A stretch of 64,000 nucleotides of DNA from Desulfobulbus sp. (GTDB lineage: Bacteria; Desulfobacterota; Desulfobulbia; Desulfobulbales; Desulfobulbaceae), in assembly GCA_031280615.1 (NCBI GenBank), contig JAITGO010000019.1, positions 28,457 to 92,456 on the forward strand, read 5' to 3'. Made by a program: the position numbers and the translations under genes. The notes below the pieces were generated by a model. The model did no database searches, was not told where the DNA came from, and was given only the letters and a program-made list of their open reading frames with translations. How positions within the stretch are numbered: the first letter of the stretch is position 1; the number at the start of each line of letters is the position of its first letter. Below, one piece after another: positions 26,959-36,419 of the stretch.

Positions 26959-27816
26959 TCACGCCCCGGCCGGCGTTTCTCCGGCCACCGCCCCGGAGGC
27001 CGGCGCGGGTTCGTCGTCGGCGGGCGGAACGAAAACAGGCTGTTGTTCGAGGAATTCCTTGGTGCTCTCCAGCTGGAGTTCGATCGAGGCATCCACCGCG
27101 CAGGTCGGCGACTCCAGCAGGCACCCGCCCCGGCTCATGCTCGGATCGGTCTTGAAGACAAGGCGCGAGAGGCCGCGGACCGAGGCGATCAATTCGGGGA
27201 CCTTGGCCTCGGCAATGGCCAGGTCGTCGGGATGCAGGGTCACATAGAATTCCTCGCTCTCGATGGCCTGTTCCAGGGCCGCTTCCAAGGTGGCGGCAAT
27301 GACGTTGCGCGGCGTGGTCAGCTCGTGGCGCAGAATCTTTTCCGTGAGCATGATGACCAGGTTGATCAGCTCGGCGCGGTTGCGGTGGAACATGGTTTTG
27401 TGCTGGCTGTCGATTTTTTGACAACCTTCGGCAAAGGCCGAGATCGCCTGGTGCAGCTCCATTTTGAGCTGGCCTGCCACGTCGGCCATGCCGCGGTTGT
27501 AGGCCTCCTGGCGGATGGCGTCGATATCGATGGCCGGCTCCGCAGGTTCCGGTTCCGGCACCGGTGCGGCCGTTGGCATCGATTCCGGTTCCGGGGTGTT
27601 TGCCGCTGCCGGTTCGTCCCAAACCTCGGACGGCAGCTCGGGCAGCTCGGAGCCGGGCAGAGTCTCCTGGGCAGCGGCTTCCTCGGCGACAACTTCTTCG
27701 ACAACGGCTGCCGCGGCCGGGGGACGCTCCTCTTCCCGGGGAAGGACAATGTTGTGGCGAACCAGGGTGGTGGGGGTGAACAGGGAATCCTGCTTGAAAA
27801 CCTTAGACGAACTCAT
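26959..27816 (-). CDS. fliH: Flagellar export ATPase regulator FliH
   Basis: About 285 residues: an acidic Pro/Glu/Ala-rich N-terminal half and a C-terminal FliH domain (AIRQEAYNRGMADVAGQLK ... VIMLTEKILRHELT ... FYVTLHPDDLAIAEAKVPEL ... GGCLLESPTCAVDASIE). FliH dimers bind FliI and dock it at the C ring through FliN. The ATG at 27816 lies inside the fliG end (14-base overlap); a GTG three codons upstream is also possible. The disordered acidic insert of about 80 residues is longer than usual. Confidence 0.9.
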   Translation of the reverse strand: MSSSKVFKQDSLFTPTTLVRHNIVLPREEERPPAAAAVVEEVVAEEAAAQETLPGSELPELPSEVWDEPAAANTPEPESMPTAAPVPEPEPAEPAIDIDAIRQEAYNRGMADVAGQLKMELHQAISAFAEGCQKIDSQHKTMFHRNRAELINLVIMLTEKILRHELTTPRNVIAATLEAALEQAIESEEFYVTLHPDDLAIAEAKVPELIASVRGLSRLVFKTDPSMSRGGCLLESPTCAVDASIELQLESTKEFLEQQPVFVPPADDEPAPASGAVAGETPAGA

Positions 27817-28816
27817 CGCTGCCACCCTTGCCGCCCAACACCAGCTTGCCCTCTTCCTCGAGCTTCATGGCGATCTTGACAATGGTCTGCTGCATGGCCT
27901 CGACCTCGGAGAGCCGGACCGGGCCCATGGCGTCCAGATCGTCCTTGATCATATCCGCGGCGCGCGAGGACATGTTGGCAAAGATCTTGGCCTTGATTTC
28001 GTCGGAGGCGGTCTTCAGGGCCAGGGTCAGGGAATCGTTGTTGACCTCGCGCAGGATCATCTGGATCGAGCGGCCGTCCAGGGCGCACAGATCCTCGAAG
28101 GTAAACATCATCTTGCGGATGTTCTCGACCATGTCCGGATCGACCTGTTCAAGGCTATCCAGAATATCAGAATCCAGGTTGTCGGTCATGCTGTCGAGAA
28201 TCTCGACCACCTTCTTCAAACCCCCGACCTGTCGCAGCTCCTGGGCCCCGACCACGATGCCGATTTCCTTGCTCAGCGCCTCCTCGATTCGGTCGATCAC
28301 CGACGGCGAGACCTTGTCCAAAGTGGCGATGCGGTGGATGACATCGGCCCGTTTTTCCTCGGGCAGGTGGGCGACGATCGCACCGGCGTGCTCGGTGGTC
28401 TGGGTCGAGAGCACCAGAGCCAAGGTCTGGGGGTGTTCGCGTTCGAGGAGTTCGGCCACCATGGCGGGGTGCAGCTTGGAGATGGTTTCCAGGGGGCGCG
28501 CCTCGGTGCCAGAGACAAACTGGCGCATCAGGTTGGTCTCACGGTTCTTGCTGCCGGAGCCCGCAATCAGTTTCTTGGCGAATTCCTGGCCCTTGACCAC
28601 CAGGCCGGCCTGGCTCTCGGCGGACATCTCGAACTCTTCCAGCACCCGCATTTTGATCTCGTCGGGAATATGCTCGATGCTCGCCATGCACCGGGTGACC
28701 TTGAAGATCTCTTCGTCGGTCAATTCCCGCATCAGTTTGGTCGCCGTTTCCTCGCCAAGACAAATGAGCAGGATCGCCGCTTTTTTCAGTCCTGTCAGTT
28801 TATCTGCCGCTGCCAT
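27803..28816 (-). CDS. fliG: Flagellar motor switch protein FliG
   Basis: 337 residues with the EHPQ motif (LLEREHPQTLALVLS) and the C-terminal torque domain (FEDLCALDGRSIQMILREV ... MSSRAADMIKDDLDAMGPVRLSEVE). FliG contacts the stator and FliF. Length and domain order are normal. It lies 62 bases after fliF. Confidence 0.98.
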   Translation of the reverse strand: MAAADKLTGLKKAAILLICLGEETATKLMRELTDEEIFKVTRCMASIEHIPDEIKMRVLEEFEMSAESQAGLVVKGQEFAKKLIAGSGSKNRETNLMRQFVSGTEARPLETISKLHPAMVAELLEREHPQTLALVLSTQTTEHAGAIVAHLPEEKRADVIHRIATLDKVSPSVIDRIEEALSKEIGIVVGAQELRQVGGLKKVVEILDSMTDNLDSDILDSLEQVDPDMVENIRKMMFTFEDLCALDGRSIQMILREVNNDSLTLALKTASDEIKAKIFANMSSRAADMIKDDLDAMGPVRLSEVEAMQQTIVKIAMKLEEEGKLVLGGKGGSDEFV

Positions 28817-28878
28817 GGATCCCGCTCTTGTAGAAGATATCCGTTCGCACGATCAACGCCGGGCAATGGAGGCCCCGC

Positions 28879-30531
28879 TCATCCCTGTTCATGAATCCAT
28901 CCCTTGAGCACATGGGCACTGAATACCGGATCGTTTTCCACACCCTTGCGCACCTTCTCCAGGGCATCGACCGGCGGCGATTCCATGGCGGCCTTGTAGG
29001 CCGCCCCGCCGATCAGGACGTCCGTCTCCTCCGGTTTGAAGCCGGCGGCTGCGCCCTTGGTCTGTTCCGCTTCCATCTGTTCCACGGTTTTGTAGTGCTG
29101 GGTGACGTCGCGATTCAAGGTCTTCATCAGCGGCTTGACCAATAAAAAGTAGAGCACCAGGCAGCCCAGGGCAAGGAGTCCGTAGCGAATGAGCGGGATG
29201 TACTGATACACGCGGCTGCCCGCTTCGCCCTCGCCGCCGTCGCCCCCGTCGGCTGCGGCGAGAAACGGCAAGGAGGTGACCTCAATCTTGTCGCCACGGG
29301 CCTGGTCGAGCCCCAGGGCCGAGCCCACCATGGTTTCCAGGGCCTTGAGTTCGGCCGGCGAACGGGCCTCGGTCCGGGCCGTTTCCCCGTCCTTGGCCGG
29401 AACGGCCTTGTCGGCCACCAGCACCGAAACCGACAATTTGCTGATCGTGCCGATCGGATTGACCGTTTTCGACACCACCTTGCTGATTTCATAGTTGGTG
29501 GTTCGCTGCGACCGGCTGGTCGGCGATGAGGCCCCGGCGGCCTGGTTGGTGTTGCCTTCCAGGTTCGATTGGACTCCGGGAACGCCGCCAACGATTTCCG
29601 AGCCCGATTTTTCCTCGTTGACCTGCTCGCTGCGAATGACCGGCTCCTCGGGATCGAAGGTCTCCTCGGTCTTCTCGGTCTTGGCGAAATCAAGGGTGGC
29701 GCTGACCCGCACCATGGCGTTCTTGGCGCCGAGCGATTTGTCGAGCAGGGTCTGGGCCCGATCCTCGAGCCGCTGTTCCACCTGCATCTGGAACTCCAAC
29801 ATGTCGGGGGAAATACCGCCGGCCAGCCCTTTCTCGCCCAGCCGCGACAGCACGTTGCCATTCTGGTCGATGATCGTCACACGCTGGGGATCCAGCCCCT
29901 CGATGGAACTGGACACCAGATGCACGATACCTTCGATCTGGGTCTCGTTCAGCCGTTTACCCGGAGCGAGCTTGATGATGACCGAGGCGGTGGCGGGCTG
30001 CTGCTGATCCTTGAACAACCGTTTTTCCGGCAGGGCAAGGTGCACGCGTGCGGTTTCCACCGGCCCGAGCGAGGCGATGGTTCGCGACAGTTCCCCTTGC
30101 AATGCTCTGGAATAGTTTACTTTCTGAACGAAATCGGTGAGCGCGAACGACTGTTTGTCGAAAATTTCAAAACCAACGCCGCCACCTTGGGGCAAGCCGA
30201 GCGAGGCCAGGCTCAGGCGGCTTTCATGGACGTCCTTGGCCGGAATCAGGATGTTGTGGCCGTTGTTGTCCAACTGGTAGGGGATGTTCTGGCCCTTGAG
30301 CCAGTTGATAACGGACGAGGCGTCGGGATCGGCGAGATTGCCGTAGAGCAGCTGGTATTCCGCGGTGCGCGCCTGAACGATGATCAGGGCGAACATGCCC
30401 AGGGTCAGGGCGGTCACGGCCGCCAAGGCGATTTTTCGGGACAGGGGCCAGGCGGCGATGGTCGTCACCAGCGCCTGCCAGCCACCTTTCAGTTTCGAGC
30501 TCGAAGTGGCATCCGTTGGTTGTTCGGCCAT
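28879..30531 (-). CDS. fliF: MS-ring protein FliF
   Basis: 550 residues with two membrane helices (near residues 25-50 and 440-460), the YscJ-like ring-building motifs (DADASSVINWLKGQNIPYQL-like) and an acidic C-terminal tail that binds FliG. FliF is the base of the motor. Gene order fliE-fliF-fliG is standard. Confidence 0.98.
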   Translation of the reverse strand: MAEQPTDATSSSKLKGGWQALVTTIAAWPLSRKIALAAVTALTLGMFALIIVQARTAEYQLLYGNLADPDASSVINWLKGQNIPYQLDNNGHNILIPAKDVHESRLSLASLGLPQGGGVGFEIFDKQSFALTDFVQKVNYSRALQGELSRTIASLGPVETARVHLALPEKRLFKDQQQPATASVIIKLAPGKRLNETQIEGIVHLVSSSIEGLDPQRVTIIDQNGNVLSRLGEKGLAGGISPDMLEFQMQVEQRLEDRAQTLLDKSLGAKNAMVRVSATLDFAKTEKTEETFDPEEPVIRSEQVNEEKSGSEIVGGVPGVQSNLEGNTNQAAGASSPTSRSQRTTNYEISKVVSKTVNPIGTISKLSVSVLVADKAVPAKDGETARTEARSPAELKALETMVGSALGLDQARGDKIEVTSLPFLAAADGGDGGEGEAGSRVYQYIPLIRYGLLALGCLVLYFLLVKPLMKTLNRDVTQHYKTVEQMEAEQTKGAAAGFKPEETDVLIGGAAYKAAMESPPVDALEKVRKGVENDPVFSAHVLKGWIHEQG

Positions 30532-30595
30532 GGCGGTGCTTTCCTGCGTTAATGATTCCCCTGAAGTGACGGGCTGTTACGGCATGGGACGCGGA

Positions 30596-30889
30596 TCACA
30601 CCTGCATCCGCATGATTTCCTGGTAGGCATCGATGGCCTTGTTGCGGACCTGAACGGCAAAGCGCAGCGAAATGTCCGCTTTTTCCATGGCGATCATGGC
30701 CTCGTGCAGGTTCCTCTCGCCGCCGTTATGGAGTTGCTGGATGGCCAGGTCGGCATTCTGCTGCTGCTGGCTGGTATTGGCCACCATGGCGCCGAGGATG
30801 TCGCCGAAGGTGGTTTGCGCCTGGCGGGTCGGAGAGGCCGCGGAGGTGGCCGGAGTGGTCAGGGGGCCGATGCCTTGAATCGCTTCCAT
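30596..30889 (-). CDS. fliE: Hook-basal body protein FliE
   Basis: 97 residues ending MEKADISLRFAVQVRNKAID and YQEIMRMQV, the conserved FliE C terminus. FliE joins the MS ring and the rod. It starts three bases after flgC and lies 64 bases before fliF. Confidence 0.96.
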   Translation of the reverse strand: MEAIQGIGPLTTPATSAASPTRQAQTTFGDILGAMVANTSQQQQNADLAIQQLHNGGERNLHEAMIAMEKADISLRFAVQVRNKAIDAYQEIMRMQV

Positions 30890-30892
30890 CTG

Positions 30893-31330
30893 TTATCTCC
30901 CGATGTCGAGGGCTTTCATGGCCATGCGCTTGGCCGATTTGATGGTGGTGGTGTTGGCCTCGTACGAACGGGTGGCCGACATCATGTCCACGATTTCCTT
31001 GAAGACGCTGACGTTGGGCAGCGCCACGTAGCCGTCCGGCCTGGCGTCCGGATGCGAGGGGTCGTAGATGAGCTGGGGCGGGCTGTTGTCCTCGACGATC
31101 TTGGCGACCTTGACGCCCTCGGAATGCCGCTGATCCTGGATCGAGGCGGAGAGGTGCTGCTGGAAGGGAACCGGCTCGGTCTGGAACACCACCGATTTCT
31201 TCTTGTAGGGCCCGCCCTCGGGGGTCGAGGTGGTTTCGGCGTTGGCCAAATTGGAGCTGATGGTGTTCAGCCGGGTTTGCTGCGCCTTCAATCCCGAGGC
31301 AGCGATGTCGAAGGTGGTGAAAATGTCCAT
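30893..31330 (-). CDS. flgC: Proximal rod protein FlgC
   Basis: 145 residues, opening FDIAASGLKAQQTRLNTISSNLANAETT and closing with the NVSVFKEIVDMMSATRSYEANTTTIK-type FlgC terminus. FlgC builds the proximal rod with FlgB and FlgF. Confidence 0.97.
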   Translation of the reverse strand: MDIFTTFDIAASGLKAQQTRLNTISSNLANAETTSTPEGGPYKKKSVVFQTEPVPFQQHLSASIQDQRHSEGVKVAKIVEDNSPPQLIYDPSHPDARPDGYVALPNVSVFKEIVDMMSATRSYEANTTTIKSAKRMAMKALDIGR

Positions 31331-31377
31331 GACAGACTCCTGTCTTGAAAGTGGAGGTGTTGCTGTATTCTAGCAAA

Positions 31378-31791
31378 TTATGCGCCACCATTGGCGGCGT
31401 ATTTGAGTATCGACAATTTTTTGTTGAGCATGGTGACCGCCGTTTCGTACAAGATCTCGTTTTGCGAGAGTTTGACCATCTCTTGATCGACGCTGACCGT
31501 GTTTTTGTCGCCCAGTCCGGTTGTGTCTTTGGTGATGGCGATCGTGCCGCTGACCTGTTCGAGATTGCCGGGAGCCAGGGGGATGTGGCCCGGCTGGGCC
31601 GATACCGGCCGCATGCCTTTGTCGGCCATGGCACTGCGCAACTGATCCTCGAACTGGAAGGACTTGGCCTCGTAGCCCGGTGTTTCGGCGTTGGCGATGT
31701 TGGAGCCGATGATCTCCTGGTTCTTGGCGCGAAGATCAAGCACCTTCTGTAAAAGCCTCACGGTGGTGTCGAACTGTTGAATGCCGGGCAT
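31378..31791 (-). CDS. flgB: Proximal rod protein FlgB
   Basis: From the ATG at 31791 (GGAG seven bases upstream) the product is 137 residues, with VLDLRAKNQEIIGSNIANAETPGY near the N terminus and the C-terminal VDQEMVKLSQNEILYETAV motif of FlgB. The frame extends to 31839 but the extra 16 residues have no FlgB similarity. FlgB starts 47 bases after the TPR gene, with which it is probably co-transcribed. Confidence 0.96.
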   Translation of the reverse strand: MPGIQQFDTTVRLLQKVLDLRAKNQEIIGSNIANAETPGYEAKSFQFEDQLRSAMADKGMRPVSAQPGHIPLAPGNLEQVSGTIAITKDTTGLGDKNTVSVDQEMVKLSQNEILYETAVTMLNKKLSILKYAANGGA

Positions 31792-31838
31792 GGAAATTCT
31801 CCGTAAAAAGGTGGCGATGGCGGCCGATGTGGCCGGCA

Positions 31839-34283
31839 TCAGCGTTTATCGAGTTCGAGAATGGCCGCTTCCTCGCGGGCCAGTTTGGTCCATAAGGGGT
31901 CTGTGCCTTTTTCGGCCAACTCTTTGAACAACTTAAGCGCCTCTGGCCTGCGGTCTTTGCGCAGGGCGATCTGGGCCAGGCGGTAGTGGGCCTGCTCGCT
32001 CCCGTCCCGGTTACGTTCGGCGATGCGTTCGAACAGGGGAAGGGCCTGATCGTTTTGCCCGGCATGGAAGTACGATTCGGCCAGCGGCAGCAGCATTCCC
32101 TGTCGGTTCAGCATTTCCCGCACCTCCGGTTGGGTCAGGGTTTCGATCGCCTTTTTCCATGCTTGCTGCTCATAGTAAATCCGGCCCTTGAGCAATTCCA
32201 GGGCCAGGACCTTGGGGTTAGCCTCGTCGTTCAGCTGAGCAAGGGCCTTGGCCACCTGGCCGCTATCGTAGAGCGCCAGAATCTTGGAAACGAATACGGC
32301 CGGCCGATTCGCTCCTTCCGGATAGCGGGCCAGATAGCGGTCGGCGTATTCCTCGACCTGCAGGTATTGGTCGGAAGCGGCCAGGGATTGAATCAGGGGT
32401 AGGTAGATCTTCTCCTGGCCGGCTTGGTCGGAAACGTCGAAAAGGTACTGGTAAATTTCAGCCGTTTGATCGGTCATGCCCAGTTTGTCGCAGGCCAGGG
32501 CCAGGTCGTACAGCATGCCGGTGTCGAGCCAGCCGTTGGCAAAGAGATATTTGTTCTGCTTGGCCAGCACCAGGGCCTTGACCGATTCGCCGTCCTTGAC
32601 CAGTTGCTTGATCACGAGCGGAAGCTGCTGGATGAGCAGGGCCGTAACCTCGGTGCGCAGCCTGCCCGATTGAAAGCTGCGCAGCATCTGCATGCACTGG
32701 TTGACGCCCGCCTCATTGTCGCCCGACAGGACCTTCACCAGGGCCAGCTTGAACCCGCACTCCTCGCGCACGGCGATAGCCTCGGCCAGGGCCGTACATC
32801 TGCCGTAGAAGGCCTCCGCCTCGTTGGCCGGCATCTTGTTGGCAATGAAGTCCACATCCGTCTGTTTGAGCTGGGCCAGCATGCCGCCCTCGGTAGTGGG
32901 AAAGGCGTTGCTGATTTGCTGCAACTCGATCCGGGCCTTCTTGGCCGTGGCCGGAACATGGAGCTGGGCCAGGGCCAGCCGGAACAAGACGAGATCCTGC
33001 TGGGGACGGTTGGTCAGCATGTCGGCAAGCTGCTGGTAGCGTTTGGCCGCCTCGGCATATTGGCCGGCGGCATACAGCTCGTTGGCAAAGCGGGCAAGGG
33101 ACATGGGCTGGTTTTCGATCAACCCGGGCGATCGTCCGTCCAGGTCTTGGTAGGCGGCCACGGCCTTGGCCATCTGGCCGGCAGCCGAAAGGAGATCGGC
33201 CTGCCGCAGCTGTCGAAGGGGGGCCAGCGCGGTGTCGTTGGCCACCGCGGGGTTGTCGAGCAGCTTTTTCGCGTCGTCGAGCCGGTTGGCCAACAGCGCC
33301 AGTTCGGCCAGCAACAGATGGTACGAGCCGCTTAAGGGCGAGCCCTCGTTTTTTTTCATCCAATTGCGAAGCTCGTAGTAGGCGTCGATCACATCGCCGC
33401 GTTCAGCCTCCTGGTAGATTTGCAGCATGGAGGCCATCTCGGCCATCGGCGTGTCGGGATACTGGATCACGATCCGCTGCAGCAGGAAGTAGGGCTCCTG
33501 GTACTCCCCGGCCCTGATCAAGGCCTCGGCATAGGTCAACACCAGCCGTTCCTTGAATTTTTCCGTCGGTTGCCGAGCCACTTGCTCGCGGAGCAACAGG
33601 CACACCTGGAACCATTTGTTTTCCTTGGCCTGTGCCAGCGTTTCCTCGGAGAGCCAGTCGGTCACCGGAAGTTGCGGGGGCAGGGCGGCGGCCATGGGAA
33701 AGGGGGGCAGGTGGAGCTTGGGCGCGGGAAGCACCGTCAGCGGCGATTCGTATTCGATGAAGAACGAACGCCAGTTCTTGGCAAAGGCGGTGCTGTCGAC
33801 CGGATTGGCCGGGCCGGTTGGAGCTTGGGCTGCGGTCTTTCGATCCGTGTCGGCCTGTTGCGGCGGGGCGGAGAGGTCCGGTTGCGAAGCGGACTGCTGG
33901 TTGCCCAGCAGAATGTCGATCACCACCTGGCCGTCTTCCTTGCGGCTTTCGCTGGTCACCTTCTGCGGTGGATAGCGGAAATAAAAAGAAAGCAGCATGC
34001 CGTTGGTTTCGACCCTGCTGACCAATTTGACCATCTTGTCGTCGGTTTCCGGCCGGGAAAGCGTGGCGCTCGGGGCCACGTCCCGCAGGACCAGATCGAT
34101 CCGTCGCCCACTGGTCGCGAGATGGTATTCCGGCAGTTGGTCGAAGTCGAACACCAGGTGAAGACTGGCCGAATCGTCGTTGCGGGTGATCGCCTTAAGC
34201 AGGGCTTCGGCCCGGGCGTCGCTGCCGCAAAATTGGTTGACAGCAAGCAGCAGCAAGAAGATGATGAATGAAAGACGGCGCAT
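31839..34283 (-). CDS. Secreted TPR-repeat protein with AMIN-like N domain, first gene of flagellar operon
   Basis: 814 residues with a signal peptide (FIIFLLLLAVNQFCGSDARA), an AMIN-like beta domain (about residues 25-125, including SLHLVFDFDQLPEYHLATSG and RRIDLVLRDVAP), a polar linker, and about 600 residues of tetratricopeptide-like helical repeats (for example ARFANELYAAGQYAEAAKRYQQLADML and YHLLLAELALLANRLDDAKKLL regions). It is exported to the periplasm. It is the promoter-proximal gene of the flgB-flgE unit, downstream of a sigma-54-type promoter at 34348-34362, so a role in assembling or placing the flagellar envelope structure is likely. AMIN domains bind cell envelope polymers in other families. 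I do not recognise a named protein. Confidence 0.85.
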   Translation of the reverse strand: MRRLSFIIFLLLLAVNQFCGSDARAEALLKAITRNDDSASLHLVFDFDQLPEYHLATSGRRIDLVLRDVAPSATLSRPETDDKMVKLVSRVETNGMLLSFYFRYPPQKVTSESRKEDGQVVIDILLGNQQSASQPDLSAPPQQADTDRKTAAQAPTGPANPVDSTAFAKNWRSFFIEYESPLTVLPAPKLHLPPFPMAAALPPQLPVTDWLSEETLAQAKENKWFQVCLLLREQVARQPTEKFKERLVLTYAEALIRAGEYQEPYFLLQRIVIQYPDTPMAEMASMLQIYQEAERGDVIDAYYELRNWMKKNEGSPLSGSYHLLLAELALLANRLDDAKKLLDNPAVANDTALAPLRQLRQADLLSAAGQMAKAVAAYQDLDGRSPGLIENQPMSLARFANELYAAGQYAEAAKRYQQLADMLTNRPQQDLVLFRLALAQLHVPATAKKARIELQQISNAFPTTEGGMLAQLKQTDVDFIANKMPANEAEAFYGRCTALAEAIAVREECGFKLALVKVLSGDNEAGVNQCMQMLRSFQSGRLRTEVTALLIQQLPLVIKQLVKDGESVKALVLAKQNKYLFANGWLDTGMLYDLALACDKLGMTDQTAEIYQYLFDVSDQAGQEKIYLPLIQSLAASDQYLQVEEYADRYLARYPEGANRPAVFVSKILALYDSGQVAKALAQLNDEANPKVLALELLKGRIYYEQQAWKKAIETLTQPEVREMLNRQGMLLPLAESYFHAGQNDQALPLFERIAERNRDGSEQAHYRLAQIALRKDRRPEALKLFKELAEKGTDPLWTKLAREEAAILELDKR

Positions 34284-34347
34284 GTGTGGTCACTGGGTTG
34301 GGCGTGTCCTCCCGCTTGATGCCGAAGGAATGCCTGCTCAATCGTAA

Positions 34348-34362
34348 GCAATAAACATTCCA
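34348..34362 (-). promoter_or_regulatory. Sigma-54-type promoter of the TPR-flgB-flgE flagellar operon
   Basis: The minus strand reads TGGAATGTTTATTGC: 8 of 10 bases of TGGCAC-N5-TTGC, including the invariant GG and GC at the correct distance. The predicted start near 34336 gives a leader of about 50 bases before the TPR gene. Confidence 0.65.
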
Positions 34363-34466
34363 TGCATCCCGACGGTGAAAAAGGACGGTGGACGGACTTT
34401 TTTTCTGCGGGAAGAGGACGGGGAATGTCCGGGCACTCTGCGTCGGAAGGCTGAGAGTCATTTTTT

Positions 34467-34481
34467 TGGCAAGGATGGAGC
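34467..34481 (+). promoter_or_regulatory. Candidate sigma-54 promoter of the chemosensory module
   Basis: The plus strand reads TGGCAAGGATGGAGC: five of six -24 bases match and GC stands at the right -12 position, but the two T bases of the -12 element are missing. It would start transcription near 34493, about 75 bases before the CheA-like gene, and is divergent from the promoter at 34348-34362. Confidence 0.35.
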
Positions 34482-34568
34482 CCGTACCTGGGGCTCCCGG
34501 ACGGCAGAGACGATGACCAGTTGGCCGGTTCGGTCAGGTGGTCCGACAATTGAAGGAGAGCAAAGGCG

Positions 34569-36323
34569 ATGGAAGAAGATTCATGGCAACCGGTCGCGGC
34601 TTTTATCGATACATCCCTGGAGATGATCGGCCGAGTGCAACCCTTTGTCCGGGCCTTGGCCGCGCAGCCCGCACGCGAGGACATCGCGCCCAAGGTCATC
34701 GGCTTCGGGTTTCGGCTGTTTCATTTCATCAAGGGCAAGAGCCTCGCTTTGGGCTTCGACCATCTGGCGTCGCCGGCAGCGGCCATGGAATACCTGCTCG
34801 ATCAGCTTCGGTCGGGCGGCATTCCATTGAGCCCGGCGCACATCTCCCTGCTGGACGAGGCCTGCGGCTTTTTTGAACGCGGCATGGCCGTGGTGCGGGA
34901 GGAGCGATCCGACCAGTGTCTGGCGGCGGCCGCCTCCGGATTTGCCTCGGTGCTGCGGCAGGCCGCATTGGCGCAAGACGACGCCGGTGCGGGCGAGGGG
35001 ACGGGGTGTGGGCTGCCCGAAGAGGAACGGGAAGCGTTCTTATGGGAAATGGAGCATCTGGTGGGTACTGCCGAGCAGGAATGCGTCCTGTGGGATTTCA
35101 TCGTGGTCGATCTGGACCGGGTAACGGAGCTGTCTCGCCTGTTGTCCCGGATGAAGCAGTATTTTACCCTCTACGGTTTTCACGATCCGGAACGCATTTG
35201 CCTGTCCATGGCCTCGACCCTCAATCGATTCGTGCAAGGCGAGTGTTTTCAAACCGAATATCCGGAACGGGTACTTTTGCGCAGTCTCGATGCAATTCGG
35301 ACCGCGCTGGCCGCCTTTCCAGCCAACCACGCCATGGCGGTGGCCGATCTCGAACGTCACCTCGCTTCCCTGCAGGGCTTGATGCGTCAGCCTTTGGGCG
35401 AACTGCTGATCGAGGCGGGCCTGGCGGATGCGGCCACCATCGACCAGGCCCTGGCCGTGCAGCGTTCCGATCCGGAGGGGCAACCGCGCCTGTTGGGCGA
35501 GGTCCTGGTCGATCTGGGCCGGGTGACTTCGGCCCAGATCGAACACGCGTTGCGCGAGCAGCACGACAAACGGGCCTTGGCCTTGGAAGCGGAGGACGTG
35601 TGCGATGCCGGAGAGCGGATCGCGCCGGAAAGCCCGCTGGCAGTGGCCATCGACGGCCGCAAGCTCGAACGGGTGCACCTTCTGCTCGAGCAACTCGTGC
35701 CTTTGCGGCTGCCGGAGCAACATCAGGAGTATCTGGCCGAACTGCAGGAGATCGTGCGCTCCTGGCGCCGCGATGCGCTCGCATCCCTGGCCGGCCGGCT
35801 ACAGCGGGTGGTGCACGATCTTGCCGCAGCCAGCGGCAAGCGGGTCCGCTTCATCGTCGAGGGGATAGAGGCACTGAAGGAAACGGGCCAGGCGGCCGTT
35901 CTGGCCGATTCCCTGTTCCATCTGTTGCGTAACAGCGTCGAGCACGGGCTGGAGCTTGTCGAGGAACGCACGCATTCGGGGAAGAAAACGATCGGCCGGC
36001 TGCACTTGCTGATCCTTCGCCAGGGCGAGGAGATCTGGCTCAGTGTCGAGGATGATGGTCGGGGATTCGACGGCGAGCGGATGGATGCCCTGCTCATTGG
36101 GCGCGGGCAGCTTACCGCCGCCGACCTCGGCCAGTTGACCAATAAGGAACGCTTTGTACTGTTATCCAGCAAGCCGTCCCAACCTTCGGAACAGGAGCAT
36201 GACGGCGAACCGGGGTTGGTTGCCGTGCGCAGGAACTTGCGGACCGTCGGCGGCACCATGGATGCGATCACCCGTCCGGGCAAGGGGACTTGCGTGACCC
36301 TGCGGGTGCCACGACGGCCGTGA
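34569..36323 (+). CDS. CheA-like histidine kinase ATPase, without Hpt and CheW domains
   Basis: 584 residues. The C-terminal part (about 420-584) is a CheA-type HATPase: N box HLLRNSVEHGLE (near 453), G1 VEDDGRGFDGERM (near 493) and G2 GEPGLVAVRRNLRTVGGTMDA, ending RPGKGTCVTLRVP. Residues about 275-335 (LGELLIEAGLADAATIDQAL, then LGEVLVDLGRVTSAQIEHAL) resemble the MshEN/GspE N-terminal repeat that binds nucleotides, including c-di-GMP, in some proteins. The first 260 residues are helical and unrecognised; I see no typical Hpt phosphohistidine helix and no CheW-like end. GGAG precedes the ATG. It is the first of five plus-strand genes ending in CheY/CheX/CheC proteins. It may be a scaffold or phosphotransfer partner rather than a classical MCP-coupled CheA. 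Confidence 0.8.
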   Translation: MEEDSWQPVAAFIDTSLEMIGRVQPFVRALAAQPAREDIAPKVIGFGFRLFHFIKGKSLALGFDHLASPAAAMEYLLDQLRSGGIPLSPAHISLLDEACGFFERGMAVVREERSDQCLAAAASGFASVLRQAALAQDDAGAGEGTGCGLPEEEREAFLWEMEHLVGTAEQECVLWDFIVVDLDRVTELSRLLSRMKQYFTLYGFHDPERICLSMASTLNRFVQGECFQTEYPERVLLRSLDAIRTALAAFPANHAMAVADLERHLASLQGLMRQPLGELLIEAGLADAATIDQALAVQRSDPEGQPRLLGEVLVDLGRVTSAQIEHALREQHDKRALALEAEDVCDAGERIAPESPLAVAIDGRKLERVHLLLEQLVPLRLPEQHQEYLAELQEIVRSWRRDALASLAGRLQRVVHDLAAASGKRVRFIVEGIEALKETGQAAVLADSLFHLLRNSVEHGLELVEERTHSGKKTIGRLHLLILRQGEEIWLSVEDDGRGFDGERMDALLIGRGQLTAADLGQLTNKERFVLLSSKPSQPSEQEHDGEPGLVAVRRNLRTVGGTMDAITRPGKGTCVTLRVPRRP

Positions 36324-36419
36324 GCCGTTGCGGAGAAAACATGCGCTATACAGAAGAAGACTTGATTTCGTCTTTTTTCTGCTGATAGAATGATCACGAT
36401 GAGAATTCCTGCATTGTTG

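Noticed and set aside
25649..27247. A 532-residue plus-strand frame
   Set aside because: It is antisense to fliI and fliH, which have full-length catalytic motifs.
34284..34568. A minus-strand upstream frame (to 34699) extending over the TPR gene promoter region
   Set aside because: It is in another frame than the TPR gene and covers the sigma-54-type promoter.
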